A DNA stretch of 64,000 bases from Eucommia ulmoides (Eukaryota > Streptophyta > Magnoliopsida > Garryales > Eucommiaceae): the NCBI GenBank assembly GCA_016647705.1, contig CM028339.1, forward strand, positions 16,820,803-16,884,802, in the 5' to 3' direction. The notes under the pieces are model-generated. The model was not told the origin of the DNA. It worked only from the letters and a program-made list of their open reading frames with translations, and ran no database searches. Positions within the stretch are counted from its first letter, which is position 1. Every line of letters begins with the position of its first letter. Shown here piece by piece: positions 50,020 to 61,820 of this stretch. The position numbers were made by a program, and so were the translations under genes.

Positions 50020-50400
50020 AGTTGGTTGACTGATCACACCCATTTGGTCGACCGCCCTATGCTAAGGCTGAAATAGCCATTGGCCTTACACCCAATTGGT
50101 TGATCGACTCGATCAATGAGCACTTATTTTTCTCCATTTCATCCACTAACTCATTCGGTTAACTGACCCTTCTTATTCGGCTGACTAATTTGATCAATAT
50201 GCTTACTTCTTTACCTATTTCAGTTACTGTTTCAAACGGTTAACCGATTGCTTTTCTTGGTTGACTGATTTGATCAGTATCACTCTATTTTAACTCCCAA
50301 AACTCACTGTTTTAATAAGTCGACCAACCTTTTTTGCCAATTGACTGAATTGATCTGAAAACATAATATTTTATACTTTAAAACACATTTTTCAATTAGA
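50020..50400. repeat. 80 bp minisatellite of GGTTGACTGA / GGTTAACCGA motifs
   Basis: TTGGTTGATCGACTCGATCAAT (50096), TTCGGCTGACTAATTTGATC (50176), CTTGGTTGACTGATTTGATC (50256) and GCCAATTGACTGAATTGATC (50336) are exactly 80 bp apart. A second motif, CGGTTAACTGA, CGGTTAACCGA, AAGTCGACCAA, recurs about 60 bp into each unit. A further worn copy lies near 50020. Confidence 0.85.
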
Positions 50401-50733
50401 TCAATTATTAAAATATTTCACATATGGAGCACATAATAATTCACATATCAGGATCTTAAACTTATTGCTTCTTAATAATGCACATCAAATTAATTCATTT
50501 TAAGTGTTATACGTGATCCTAATTCGGGTTGCATTAAGACTATATATGTAAAGATTTGTTTTCACCTAGTTGTCTTCAATATCTGCAAAACTCTTCACGT
50601 CTTCATTATTTCCATCTTGCACTCGTTATAATTTCTTCAAAGATTCCTCTACTTAAACAAGTACGGTTAATTAGGCGAAACCATGAGTTTAGCCGATAAT
50701 CTAAGGCATTTAGGAGATAATCATAGGGCTTGG

Positions 50734-52920
50734 TGATAGGTGTAATTTATCTATTTATTCCCAAGTCGATTTTGGTAGCTTTCGAGTATTTTTATAAGAG
50801 TTTTATTATGTTTTAATACGTTTTTATTTATTTTATCTTAAATTAGATATTTGGGGTGAATAGGGGTGTGCACGGGTCGGGTAGACCGAAAATTTGACTC
50901 ACCCGCCACCCGACCCGAAGATTGTTGGGTGAAGAATTTGCAACCCGCTGCCGACCGAAGGTAGGATGAAATCCGACATTTTTCGGGTCTGTCGGTTGTC
51001 AAACGGGCTCGGGTGAACTCGGGTCGAACAAAAAATGATGAACAAGAACAGGTCAAACATATATAATCGACGAACAAGAAGAAAACAAACCATCAAATTG
51101 CTTAATCATAATTAAAACAAAATCCTAATCGAAAAACAAATTCGAAGAACAAATAATTAAACACTAATTGAACTTGGAAACAAAACACTAAACCCTAATC
51201 CATATAGTACAAAATAAAAATTGAAGAACAAATCGAAGAACGAATAGAAAAGAAGAACGCTAACTTGTAAATCGAAGCGTCGTGGAAGATGATGTAACTT
51301 ACGATTACGAAGTAACGATTTGTAATCCATTACGATTACGAAGCAACGATTTGTAATCCATTACTAACTTGTAAATCGAAGCGTCGTGGATGTGAAAATC
51401 GAAGCACCATGGATTTTCGAAGTGTCGGGACTGAGGAGTAGTTTGATGAGACGGCGAATGAACCCTAAAATCAGAAAATCCTTTATATACTATAGGTGCA
51501 GTGGGCGGGTCGAGTGAACTCGGGTGGATCATTCTATTACCCGCTAACCGATCCAAAAAAATCTCTCTTCAGCGGGTCTACCCGAACCGACCGTTTTTTA
51601 TGCATCAGAACCCGCGTTTTTTGGGTGCGGGCTGGGCGGGTGCAGCGGGTGGGTCGGGTTTACGGGTTTCTTGCATACCCCTAGGGGTGAAAAAGAACTA
51701 AAACGGTCCATAAACGATCAAAGCGGTGGAAGAACGGTGGAGAAAATGAGCAAAAAGACAAAATTCAAAGCCTGCATCTACCGCTGCAGCGGTGAAAATA
51801 CAGAGAGTTTGCTGAAGCTCCACCGCCGCAACGGTTAAATTGCATAAAGCTCTACCGCTGTAGCAATCACCTGCCAGAATCCTACCGACCTATCCACCAC
51901 TGCAGCGGTGATCCCACCACTGCAGTGGTCAGGTGCCAGATATTTTAGGATATTTTAGATATTTTGAAAGATTTTGAATCCTATAAATATTGTCCCTCTT
52001 CTCCCCAAACAAGGGTAGACGTTTTCGGGAGTCTTGAGAGCTCCAAGGCTATTCAACCAATAGAATATCACAATGCAAAGAAGGAGGAAGCGTTCTTAGA
52101 GCGGTTTTAGCGACGAATTTTTGGATAACGACTAGTCTCCTCATTTTTCTCTTTCTCTCTTAGATTTGGTTGAATGTTTGTATATGTTTAGCTCGTTTCT
52201 AGTTGTATATAAGGCCACAGCCATGTGTAGCTAAACATATATTGTCTAGGGACTGATGTACTTCACAAAAATGTTGTTTGAATAAAATTGATGTTTTGTT
52301 AATGGTTGTTCATATTCATCCTATTGTGTTTATTGTTATTCCACATTTATATGCTTGTTTAGATATACTGAGAATACGGGATTTGACACTTGGGAGAGGT
52401 AACCCCAGATTTGGACTAGGGTTTAAAGACAACGTGATGATATAATAACCTGGGAGAGAGTTAGAAAGTGTGCAATCAATGATGTTGGGGCGAGACTCAT
52501 GTGACCAAGTGTCGTATAGACGCTCGAGGGGGACTTCGGCGTTGACGCAAAGTCACATATTCATTCACTTTACACTCGGGAGAGGTAGTGAATGAGATTT
52601 TGATACCGAGATTGTCGGATAGGACGAACGTCATTAATGTAAACTAGATTAAAATGAACATGTTTAAGTGAACGAAGTTAATTCCTAGGCAATAATTTCC
52701 CTTAAGCGTCATACTAGTATATTAGTATAATTAGTTTAATTAACTTATTATTAATATATTTTATTACAAAAACTACATTTTTTATCGCCTAAATAAAGTT
52801 AGGTTATGAAAATTACGGTACTCAACGATAATCTACACCAATCCCTTTGGATACGACAACCCTAACTCTTCCCACTCTACTAAAACTTGACCCGTACACT
52901 TGTGATGAAAGTAGTGACGT
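50734..52920 (+). repeat. Palindrome-bearing LTR, 3' truncated, with nested MITE
   Basis: Starts TGATAGGTGTAATTTATC as at 63217, and carries CGGTGGAAGAACGGTGGAGAAAA, five CACCGC/ACCGCTGCAGCGGT-type motifs (51778-51933) and the block GGATTTGACACTTGGGAGAGGT. It ends near CCGTACACTTG...GTGACGTA without the expected CA end and joins an LTR family B fragment. Without the 823 bp MITE and one TSD copy it would be about 1.36 kb. Confidence 0.87.
50861..51683. mobile_element. hAT-type MITE with perfect 8 bp target duplication
   Basis: 823 bp. Ends TAGGGGTGTGC and GCATACCCCTA are inverse at 10 of 11 positions. GGGGTGAA flanks it at 50853-50860 and 51684-51691. The empty site is visible in the sister LTR at 63217 (TTTAGGGTGAAAATAAC). 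Subterminal parts are full of (C)GGGT/ACCCG motifs in both orientations, as transposase-binding regions of hAT elements often are. No transposase frame. Confidence 0.95.
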
Positions 52921-52937
52921 ATCTATGCGCTACCACT

Positions 52938-53258
52938 TGGGTTATTGGGCCCATTTGGCAAAGCCCGCCAACCTCTGTCAAGCCTGTGGTGGTGAGTTGG
53001 TGGAGGAGAGTGGAGATCATTGGAGTCCTGGAGGAGAAACGAGATGAAATGAGGAGTCAGTCGAGGTGAATGGCTACGTCCCTGAAGTTGGCCGTCTAGG
53101 GCACGACGCAGAACTAAGGACAACAACTTCCTTGCGGGGCACCTTGCTTCTTCCTAGGTGCAAATGGGATTCTAGGGAAGAGCTTCGGTCGACGTATGTT
53201 CCAACGTGACACTGTGGACTCCAGAATGCGTTCATGACATGACAAGGATGAACACTCA
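52938..53258 (-). repeat. LTR family B fragment
   Basis: On the - strand it follows the Tat-like LTR: GTCACGTTGGAACATACGTCGA-like text, CCTAGACGGCCAACTTCAGG-like, CCAAATGGGCCC. Both ends are missing. Confidence 0.8.
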
Positions 53259-53275
53259 TCCAAACTCGTTTTTAA

Positions 53276-55462
53276 ATTTGTATTTTCAGTTTTAATTTAT
53301 GATGCCTGAATGTATGTAACAATTACACACACAAACACATGCATATGAATACATATATATACTGATGTAGTTTTGATGCTTCTATTACTGTTCGATGTTT
53401 TTTGGGAATAGAAAAACAAATTTGGTAATTATGTTCCTATGTTTTCTTCACATGTTTCTGTTTCTAGATCCTGGGAACTAAAAAAAAAAACTATGAATAG
53501 AAAAATTGGTTATTGGGATTGGTTGTTTGTGTGCATTTGTTTTCTAGAAAGAAAAAAAAATGGTTATGTTCTTTCTCAAAAATTTATTCCAAATATCGGT
53601 GAAAATAGAACGCCTACACTCCTTAGGAATATATACGAAAAGTTGCTCAATGTTTGAGGGTTTATATATTTGCTTGGTTATGTTATGGATTTATCTGTTT
53701 CTACCTAATGTAATTTTTATATATGTCTGTTTGGATCTGTTTGTTTATGATAAAAAGGAAAAAAAAAATTATCTCTAAAAAATCTGCATCTTTCAAGCTG
53801 AAAAAACGTTGCATTACTTGTTGATTTTTTATTTTTTATTTTTTTTCCAACAGGTAGTTTACATGTAAATTCGCCCAAAAGACTTGTTTGCATGTAAGAT
53901 GGATGTATTACTGATAGGTCAGTATTGTACACTGACTTGCAAAATGTTCTTATTACATCTTTTCTGTATAATATGTGCTGATTACGGGGATGTGCACTTG
54001 TTATATGGTTTGTTTATATGCCCAACCAAGTTGTCTTGGCTCCTCTTCATTAGTTCATCCCATTTGTTTGCTTCAAGTTGATTGGATTGCGGGGATGGCT
54101 TAAAAACCTAACTCTTCTTCGCCTGACCTTGCATCCTCATAATGGCCATATGTTTTTTCCCTTTCTTTTTTTCCTCTCAAAGTTGTTTATCTTATGTTGA
54201 ATCTCCTATATGTGAAAAAGGTGAACACACCTAACCGTTTTGGATGAATTGAATACTTGGGATTTGAAAAGCTAACATTTGTTCCCATACAAGTACAATA
54301 TATAAGATATTGCTTTACTTTCCTTTATGCCTCCCAACTTCTCTAGAATTAGGTTGGATCAAATGATCTGATATGTAGATATGCAACACTTGATTTATGT
54401 TGCAAAGAGTTTATCTTTTTGAGCACATGGTGTGACCGTACACTCAGTAAACTGGTCATTTAATGGTTGATTATTTTTATATTATTGATTTTGATTTTTT
54501 TTACGTTAAAGCTTTCATGGCCGAAGACACTGGTCAACATATGGCTCAACATCAAGATAAAATTTGAGGTATCATCTTTTGTTTTCATTTAAATTAATAG
54601 TTGCATCCCTCTTTTCTCTATGCAGACATGGTAAGTTATAATTTATTGAGTAAATTATAAGCAAGAATTTGAAATATTTGACTATATAAAATTGTTTTGG
54701 ATTTGATAAATAGCTTAAGTTATATTTGTCAACTCTCATATGATGTATTATTGTATTTTATATTTTTTGCAAGGAAATGAATAAATAATTCATTTTAACT
54801 ATTTTGTTTACTTATGCAGGGGATCTTACAACTATTTTGTTGTGTTGGTTTGAAAACAGATTGTTAAAAATGGTAATGTTGTATAAACAAATTAAATTAT
54901 GCTATTTTTTTTAATTTTTTTTTTAAATTTTGGTTAGTTATGTTCATTTGAAAATGCAAGTTGAGAACCTGAAAAATAAGTGGTGTTTTGTCATTTTTTT
55001 GAATTGTTGGTTAAGTTTTGTTCATTAATATTGTTTGTGTTGGTTATTATTCTATTTATTTGAAACCTTAAGAATGTTGTATAAATATCAGAGAGTTCGG
55101 TCATTTTTTTCATTTGTATCTATATTATTAATTTGTGCCTAATTGTAGTTCACTGCTTTTGAAATTTCTTCATATATTTTTTTAATTTATAAGTTTTGGC
55201 ATTAGTTTGCACGATCATATATTTTTTATGAATTGTCCTTAGGCTAAGGCAATTACTATATTGTATAAATGGATAGAGTTTTGTTAATTATAGTAGAAGT
55301 GTGTTGTTCATTTAAAAATATGTGTTAATAACTAAATTGTTGATTATTGGTTTTTGATGTTTGGAGTTTTGTGTTTGGACTTATATTCTCTAATTATATT
55401 TTTGTTGTTGAGTTCATTGATTTTTTACCTTAATTGCCTAAACATTAAGGTTATATTTTTTC
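53276..55462. other. AT-rich region before a Helitron-like end
   Basis: No recognised gene. Several 60-70 codon frames have no domain. The T-rich composition and short islands resemble introns or an old captured sequence. Confidence 0.35.
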
Positions 55463-55494
55463 GTCCATACTTTCAGGCACGGGTTATACGCTAG
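55463..55494 (+). other. Helitron-like 3' terminus
   Basis: GTCCATACTTTCAGGCACGGG then TTATACGCTAG followed by T. The stem-loop is worn on its left arm, but CTAG|T and the GC-rich 3' arm match the Helitron 3' end and the copy at 46244-46265. Confidence 0.5.
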
Positions 55495-55516
55495 TATATT
55501 TATATTATATATAATA

Positions 55517-55870
55517 TAGGGAAAATTATATTTTAAACCCTCTAGGTATTGACGAATTTCTAAATGGTCCCTCTCCGTTTGAGCGTTTCATTTTAAACTC
55601 TCTATGTATCAGCATATTTTTATTTGGTCATTTTGTTAAACAAATTGTCCAAACTAACATAATTTTGAGGGCAAAATTGTCATTTTTCATTTTTAATCAT
55701 TTTTTAATATTTTTTTTCTTTTCTTTTTTTCTTTTACCCATCTCTCTTTCTCTCCCGCTCAACACACTCTCTCTCACGCCCTCTTCATCCCTCTCCCCGC
55801 CTGCCGGAACCACACCCGTAACAAGGGGTGAACCACCCTCTGTTATGGGGGTTCGAGCTGTTGTATGATA
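55517..55870. other. MITE-like or leader-like stretch, unassigned
   Basis: Begins TAGGGAAAATTATATTTTAAACCC, a start shared by many small plant transposons. 55730-55800 is CT-rich. It ends near 55870, where the gypsy pol remnant begins. Confidence 0.35.
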
Positions 55871-55879
55871 AGCCCACAG

Positions 55880-56795
55880 CATGGGGTATAGGTCTTCTAA
55901 CTATAACCTCTTGGATTTGTCCAACCTGGTCTTTAGATTTTGCAAAATGGTCCGATTAGTGACTTCGACTTGACCGTTAGCTTGGGGGTGAGCAAAGGAG
56001 AAGAAGTGTGAGCTGATTCCCAGTCCAAAGCAGAGCTCGACGAATAAATTGTTGTCGAAATGCTTTCCGTTATCCGAGACGATGGCCCTGGGAATGCTGA
56101 AGTGGCATATCATGCTCTTCCAAATAAAGTCTCGGATCATTTCCTTGGTGATTCTGGCAAGGGGCTCAACTTCTACCAATTTCGTGAAGTAATCGATGGC
56201 GACGACTAGGAATTTCCTTTAACCGATCCCCTGAGATAAGGGGCCAATGAGATCTATCCCCCACTGGGCGAAGGGCCATTGGTTGGTTATTAGTACTAGC
56301 TCGGTTGGCGAGGCATGAGGATGCACGGTGAACCGCTGGCACTTGTCACATTTTTTCATAAATTTTCCCGCATCTTCGAGCATTTTGGGCTAGTAGTAAC
56401 CCTTCTTCTTGGCTGGTGTGCAGAGCCCTCGTAAAACTTCTCTCATAACATAGTCGGTCTCCTCAAGCCGCAGACACCTGGAGAGTATAGACCTGAGAAG
56501 GACTTGCAATACAGGATGCCGTCTATGAGGGCATACCGTGCTGCCTAGTACCGTATTCTCCAGGAATGAGCTTGGTCCTTAAGTCGCATACCATTGGCGA
56601 GATTGCTCATGAACGGATCTATCCAGGTCGGATCGGAGCTGAGGGTACAGATAGGAGCGATTTTGTCCTAGGAGACAGAGCTCGACTTGACCAGATATTC
56701 TGCAGGAATCGTCCTTTTGAGAGAATATTCCACTGCTGAGGCTAGGTTAGCCAACACATCAGCATGCCTGTTCTTTTCTCAGGGTATTTTCTTAA
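55880..56795 (-). pseudogene. Gypsy integrase, broken
   Basis: 56179-55901 encodes VEVEPLARITKEMIRDFIWK, ICHFSIPRAIVSDNGKHFDN and SFAHPQANGQVEVTNRTILQ: the integrase core with the second catalytic Asp (SDNGxxF) and the Glu region (QANGQVE). The upstream part to 56795 has RHADVLANLASAVEYSLKRT and stops. The catalytic residues remain, but the frame does not. Confidence 0.9.
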
Positions 56796-57632
<837 letters not shown>

Positions 57633-58056
57633 TTGCAACTTCTTGAAGTTCTTCATCAAGGCCTTTACTCTCTCTAGGTAAGTCACCATGCTCGGATCCT
57701 TAGTGAGGTACTTACCGTTGACTTGATTAACCATGAGTTGGGAGTAGCATAAGACCTGGAGAGTCTTCACGTTGAATTCTCGGGCTAACCTCAGCCTGGC
57801 CAAAAGAGTCTCGTACTCAGCCTCATTATTTGTAGTCCGGAATCTGAGCCTGAGGTATAATCAATTTCCTTCTTATCTGGGGCGACGAGAACCATCCCAA
57901 CACTCGAGCTGTTCTAATTTGAGGACCCGTTGGTAAAGAGCTGCCATGAATCGGGGTGCATGCTGACTGAGCTAGGGGACACGCCGGCCTGGCAAGCTGA
58001 TGGAGAGGTCTTCTCGGTAGTTTCTTGTTCGGTGGCGGGCTCTTCATCTGGGAAGG
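57633..58056 (-). pseudogene. Second (archaeal-type) RNase H of the gypsy element, broken
   Basis: The frame 58047-57826 region gives WQLFTNGSSN and later VAPDKKEIDY; 57803-57579 gives ARLRLAREFNVKTLQVLCYSQLMVNQVNG and MVTYLERVKALMKNFKKL. This follows the plant aRNH pattern (W.LyVDGSSN, NNEAEYEALLAGL, DSQLVVNQV). The catalytic Asp of VDGSSN is Asn here and there are frame breaks. It directly continues the RNase H frame from 61821. Confidence 0.87.
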
Positions 58057-59452
58057 TGATGAGTGGTTTATTTACCAACAAATTAAGTATTTTTAGATTC
58101 AAATATTTGTGTGTTTTCATACATTTTTGTTAGTTTAATATGTTTTTGTGTAATTTTATAGGTTTATATAAATGGGTGAAAATATGCAAAATTAGTTCAG
58201 GTGTAGTAACTTCAAGTTCATTTTTTACCACGATTCAATCCAATTTTGGAAACTCTCAAAACATGGATGTTGTAGATATACATCTTAGATTCCCATAGGT
58301 TTTTTAATCACCTCAATTGAAGTTCGGACAAAAACGTTACGACCAAAAGAAGAACCTGGTGCATCACTGCAGCGAACTTTTTCATCGCTGCAGCGATGGT
58401 TCCCATTGCTACAGTAGTGATCTGGTAGTAAGTTTTTGTCTTCCCATCGCTGCAGCGATCCGGCACCAGCTGGCATTGATTTTTTGAAATGTTTTACATT
58501 CCCACTCATTCTCACTCCAACTAAGAACATTTTTGGGACATTTTTGAGAGCTCAAAACTAGAACCAAAAGGAAGATAACACATTTGGAGAAGAGGAAACA
58601 AGATCAAAGCGGATTTTACAGACGTGGAATCATCTATTCTTCAGATAACGGCTATTCTCCCATATTTCTCTCTTTCATTCTAAGTTCTTATTGGTTGATT
58701 GATCATGTATATATCATTTTTAGTTGAATATTTGGTTATGGCCATGAGCTAAACATATATTATCTAGGGATTGATGCAGATCACGTATATGTTGTTTGAT
58801 TAAATTGTTGTTTCGTTATCGGTTGTTCATCCCTATTCGATTGTGTTTACCATTTTTTTACTTCCATTATATGCTTGTTATGGTATTTTGGTTGATTTGA
58901 GAATACGGGGTTTGATACTCAGAAGAGGTAACCCCAGATTCGGACTAGAGTTTAAACACAACGCGACGTTCTAATATTTCGGGAGATTATTAGAAAGTAT
59001 GCAATCTGTGAGGTTGGGTCGAGACTCATGTAATCGTTTAGATGCTAGATAGGGATATCAGTGTTGACACACATTGCTTATTCATTCACTTTACACTCGG
59101 GAAAGGTAGTGAGTAGTTTTAGACACCTAGATTGTCGGATAGATTAATGATCGTTAATATAAACTAGACTAAATCAAACGCGTTTAAGTGAACAAAGTTA
59201 ATTTCTAGATAATTTATTCTCATAGATGTTATTCTTAGTATTGTAGTTTAATTAGTTAGTATTTTAGTTTAGTTTATCGTTAAAGAAAAACCCAAAATTG
59301 GATCGCCTAGATAAAGTTCAGTTCCGATAATTGCAGTACTTGGCGACAATTTAATCCAATCCTTGTGGATACGACAACCCTACTCTTCCTATACTATTAA
59401 AACTTGACCCGTATATTTGCAGTAATGTAGCGACGAATAAATTCCGTTTTCA
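58057..59452 (+). repeat. 5' LTR of the nested element
   Basis: 1396 bp, TGATGAGTGG...TTCCGTTTTCA. Carries ATCGCTGCAGCGAT-type palindromes at 58362-58460 and the GGTAACCCCAGATTCGGACTAG block shared with the other LTRs of this superfamily. Confidence 0.9.
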
Positions 59453-59458
59453 AGTTTT

Positions 59459-59476
59459 TGGTGCTATTACCGGGGA
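59459..59476 (+). other. PBS of the nested element (tRNA-Asp type)
   Basis: TGGTGCTATTACCGGGGA differs from TGGCGCCGTTGCCGGGGA by four changes, all C-to-T or G-to-A, the mark of deamination at methylated sites. Confidence 0.85.
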
Positions 59477-59584
59477 TTGGTTTTTAGATTGTTGTTGATA
59501 TTTTAAAAAAGTAACTTTATTTTAATTTAGGCATTTATTTTATTTTTAATTTTCGCTTTTAGTTTTGTTTGTCTTGCGAGGTAC

Positions 59585-59881
59585 TTGAAGATGTCTCATC
59601 AACAAGTCCTCTTGAGTTTTTCTCAACGGGATTCTGAGTTGTTCTATTGTGCTGGGAAACGATACAATAAGTTGCTAATTTGGTTCCTCAATCATAGTTT
59701 CTCAAGGGAGTGTCAATTACTGAACTTCCTCGATGGGTTACAAGACGCAACAAGAACTTGGGTGAAGGAAGAAAATGGTACCACCTCATTCGACGGACTA
59801 ACTGCGGACAAAGCCTATTGGTTGTTAGAAGACATGGCGGAGTTTGAATGTCAAAGTTGGAATTATTCAACAAGCTACTAA
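59585..59881 (+). pseudogene. Athila-like gag fragment
   Basis: A 98-codon frame with NHSFSRECQLLNFLDGLQDATRTWV, then TTSFDGLTADKAYWLLEDMAEF. In Athila gag the same order occurs: (F/N)GL...R..LD...GG......A..LLE.MA. It is cut at both ends: the N-terminal half of gag and everything after it are missing because the sequence runs into the truncated 3' LTR at about 59984. It has no independent role; it is a remnant of the element's capsid gene. Confidence 0.7.
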
Positions 59882-59983
59882 AGCTTGGGGGATAGTTCCA
59901 ACGTTTCGGCGCTATGGATTGACACCCTGAACCAACATGTGGAGAGTCTTCTCCCGCCCTGGAAGAGATGTTCGATGAATTTA

Positions 59984-61820
59984 TAAGTTTCTACCTTCCC
60001 ATCGCTGTACTGACCCGGTACCAGCTAACATTGATATTTTGATATATTTTGTATTCCTACTCATTCCCACTCATTCCGACTCCAACCAAGAACATTTTTG
60101 GGGCATTTTTGAGAGCTCAAGATCAAAACCAAGAGGAGGATAACACATTTGGAAAAGAGAGAATAAGATCGGAGCGGATTTTATAGATGTGGAATAATCC
60201 ATTCTTCAAATAACAGCTATTCTCTCTTCTTTCTCTCTTTCATTCTAATTTCTTGTTTGTTGATTGATCATGTATATATCGTTTTTAGTTGAATATTTGG
60301 TTATGTCCATGAGGTAAACATATATTATCTAGGGATTGATGTAGATCACGTATATGTTATTTGATTAAATTATTATTTTGTGATCAGTTGTTCATCCCTA
60401 TTCAATTGTGTTTACCGTTCTTTTACTTCCATTATCTTCTTTGATGAGGGTATTTTTGGGCACCTCTGAGTCAGCACTTGAGACCTAGCCACGTGTCAAC
60501 CCTCGCAATGACAGGGACGTATTCCGGAATCCACAACGCCACGTTGGAGAATACATCGACTACGGTTCCTCCCTGGAATCTCATTTACACCCAGGGAGGA
60601 GCGAGGAGCCCCGCAAGGACGTGCCGCTCTGAGCTCTACGCCGTGCCCTCAGCGATCAGTTTCAGGGACTCAGTCGCTTACCTCGACCGACTCCCATTTT
60701 CATCTTGTTTCTTCTCCAGAACTCCACGGATCTCTGCGCTTCTTCACCAGCTCATCGCCACAGGCTTGTCAAAAGCCCGCAGGCTTCGCCAAATGGGCCC
60801 AAAAGCCCAAGCCCAACGATTATCTCCTAAACGCCCTGGATTATCGGCTAAACACTAGGTTTCGACTAATTAATCGTGTTTAGGCCCGACTAATCATCTC
60901 CAACGCCTATATATATCGAGGGTTATGTAAGCCCGAGGTACGCTTTAATGACTTACATTACGTGCGAGTTCATTTGTTTCCTTACTATATTCTGTACCTT
61001 TTCTCTCTCAACACTGATTACCACACCGGAGGGGCTTCACCGGGATAAACTCCGGTCTGAGCCTTATGCAGGTACACTCCCTGGGGAGCAGGACTCTGGA
61101 CACAGCAGGTCAGTCCTCCCAGGACCCAGCACAGCCCGCTCGAGGACTTTTCAATCGACGACTCCACCTCAGCAAGAGGACCCACCTGTCATCCGACTGG
61201 ACCATACTCGAGGCGTGTACCAGTTTTATGCACCAACATGCTTGTTATGATATTTTGGTTGATTTGAGAATACGAGATTTGACACTCGGGAGAGATAACC
61301 CTGGATTCGGATTAGAGTTTAATCACAATGTGACGTTCTAATATTTCGAGAGATTATTAAAAAGTGTGCAATTCGTGAGGCTGGGGCAGGACTCATGTAA
61401 TCGTTTAGACGCTAGATAGGGATATCGATATTGACACGACTTTCTTATTCATTCACTTTACACTCGGGAGAGGTAGTTAGTGAGTTTTAGACACCTAGAT
61501 TGTCGGATAGATTAATGACCGTTAATGTAAACTAGACTAAATCAAACACGTTTAAGTAAATGAAGTTAATCCCTTGATAATTTATTCCCATAGACATTAT
61601 TCTTAGTATTGTAGTTTAATCAGTTAGTATTTTAGCTTAGTTTATCTTTAAACAAAAACCCAAAATTTGATCGCCTAGATAAAGTTCGGTTATGATAATC
61701 GATGTACTTAGCGATAATTTAATCTAATCCTTGTGGATACAACAACCTTACTCTTCTTATACTATTAAAACTTGACCTGTAAACATGCGGTAACGTAGCG
61801 ACGAATAAATTCTGCTACCA
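59984..61820 (+). repeat. Truncated 3' LTR, interrupted by a solo LTR
   Basis: Matches 58425-59452 from ATAAGTTTCTACCTTCCCATCGC onwards. The sequence up to 60441 and from 61239 is continuous in the sister LTR (CTTCCATTATATGCTTGTTATG). Ends TTCTGCTACCA at 61820 before GAAGG. Confidence 0.9.
60442..61238 (+). mobile_element. Solo LTR of family B (Tat-like)
   Basis: 797 bp, TGATGAGGGTATTTTTGGGC...TATGCACCAACA, closely similar to 31807-32591. Flanks TTCTT (60437-60441) and TGCTT (61239-61243) match at 4 of 5 positions. The uninterrupted sister LTR shows the empty site. It is the innermost and therefore youngest insertion of this cluster. Confidence 0.9.

Larger units (their letters stand above)
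58057..61820 (+). mobile_element. Nested Athila-like LTR element with perfect target duplication
   Basis: Inserted in the gypsy pol between the two RNase H domains. GAAGG flanks it exactly (58052-58056 and 61821-61825). It has a full 5' LTR (58057-59452), PBS (59459-59476), a gag fragment, then a 3' LTR that lacks its first roughly 370 bp and contains a solo LTR of family B (60442-61238). The internal part is only about 0.5 kb, so a large deletion removed pol and the start of the 3' LTR. Confidence 0.92.

Noticed and set aside
48544..50400. CRISPR-like periodic repeats
   Set aside because: Adjacent direct repeats without unique spacers in a plant nuclear context; ordinary minisatellites.
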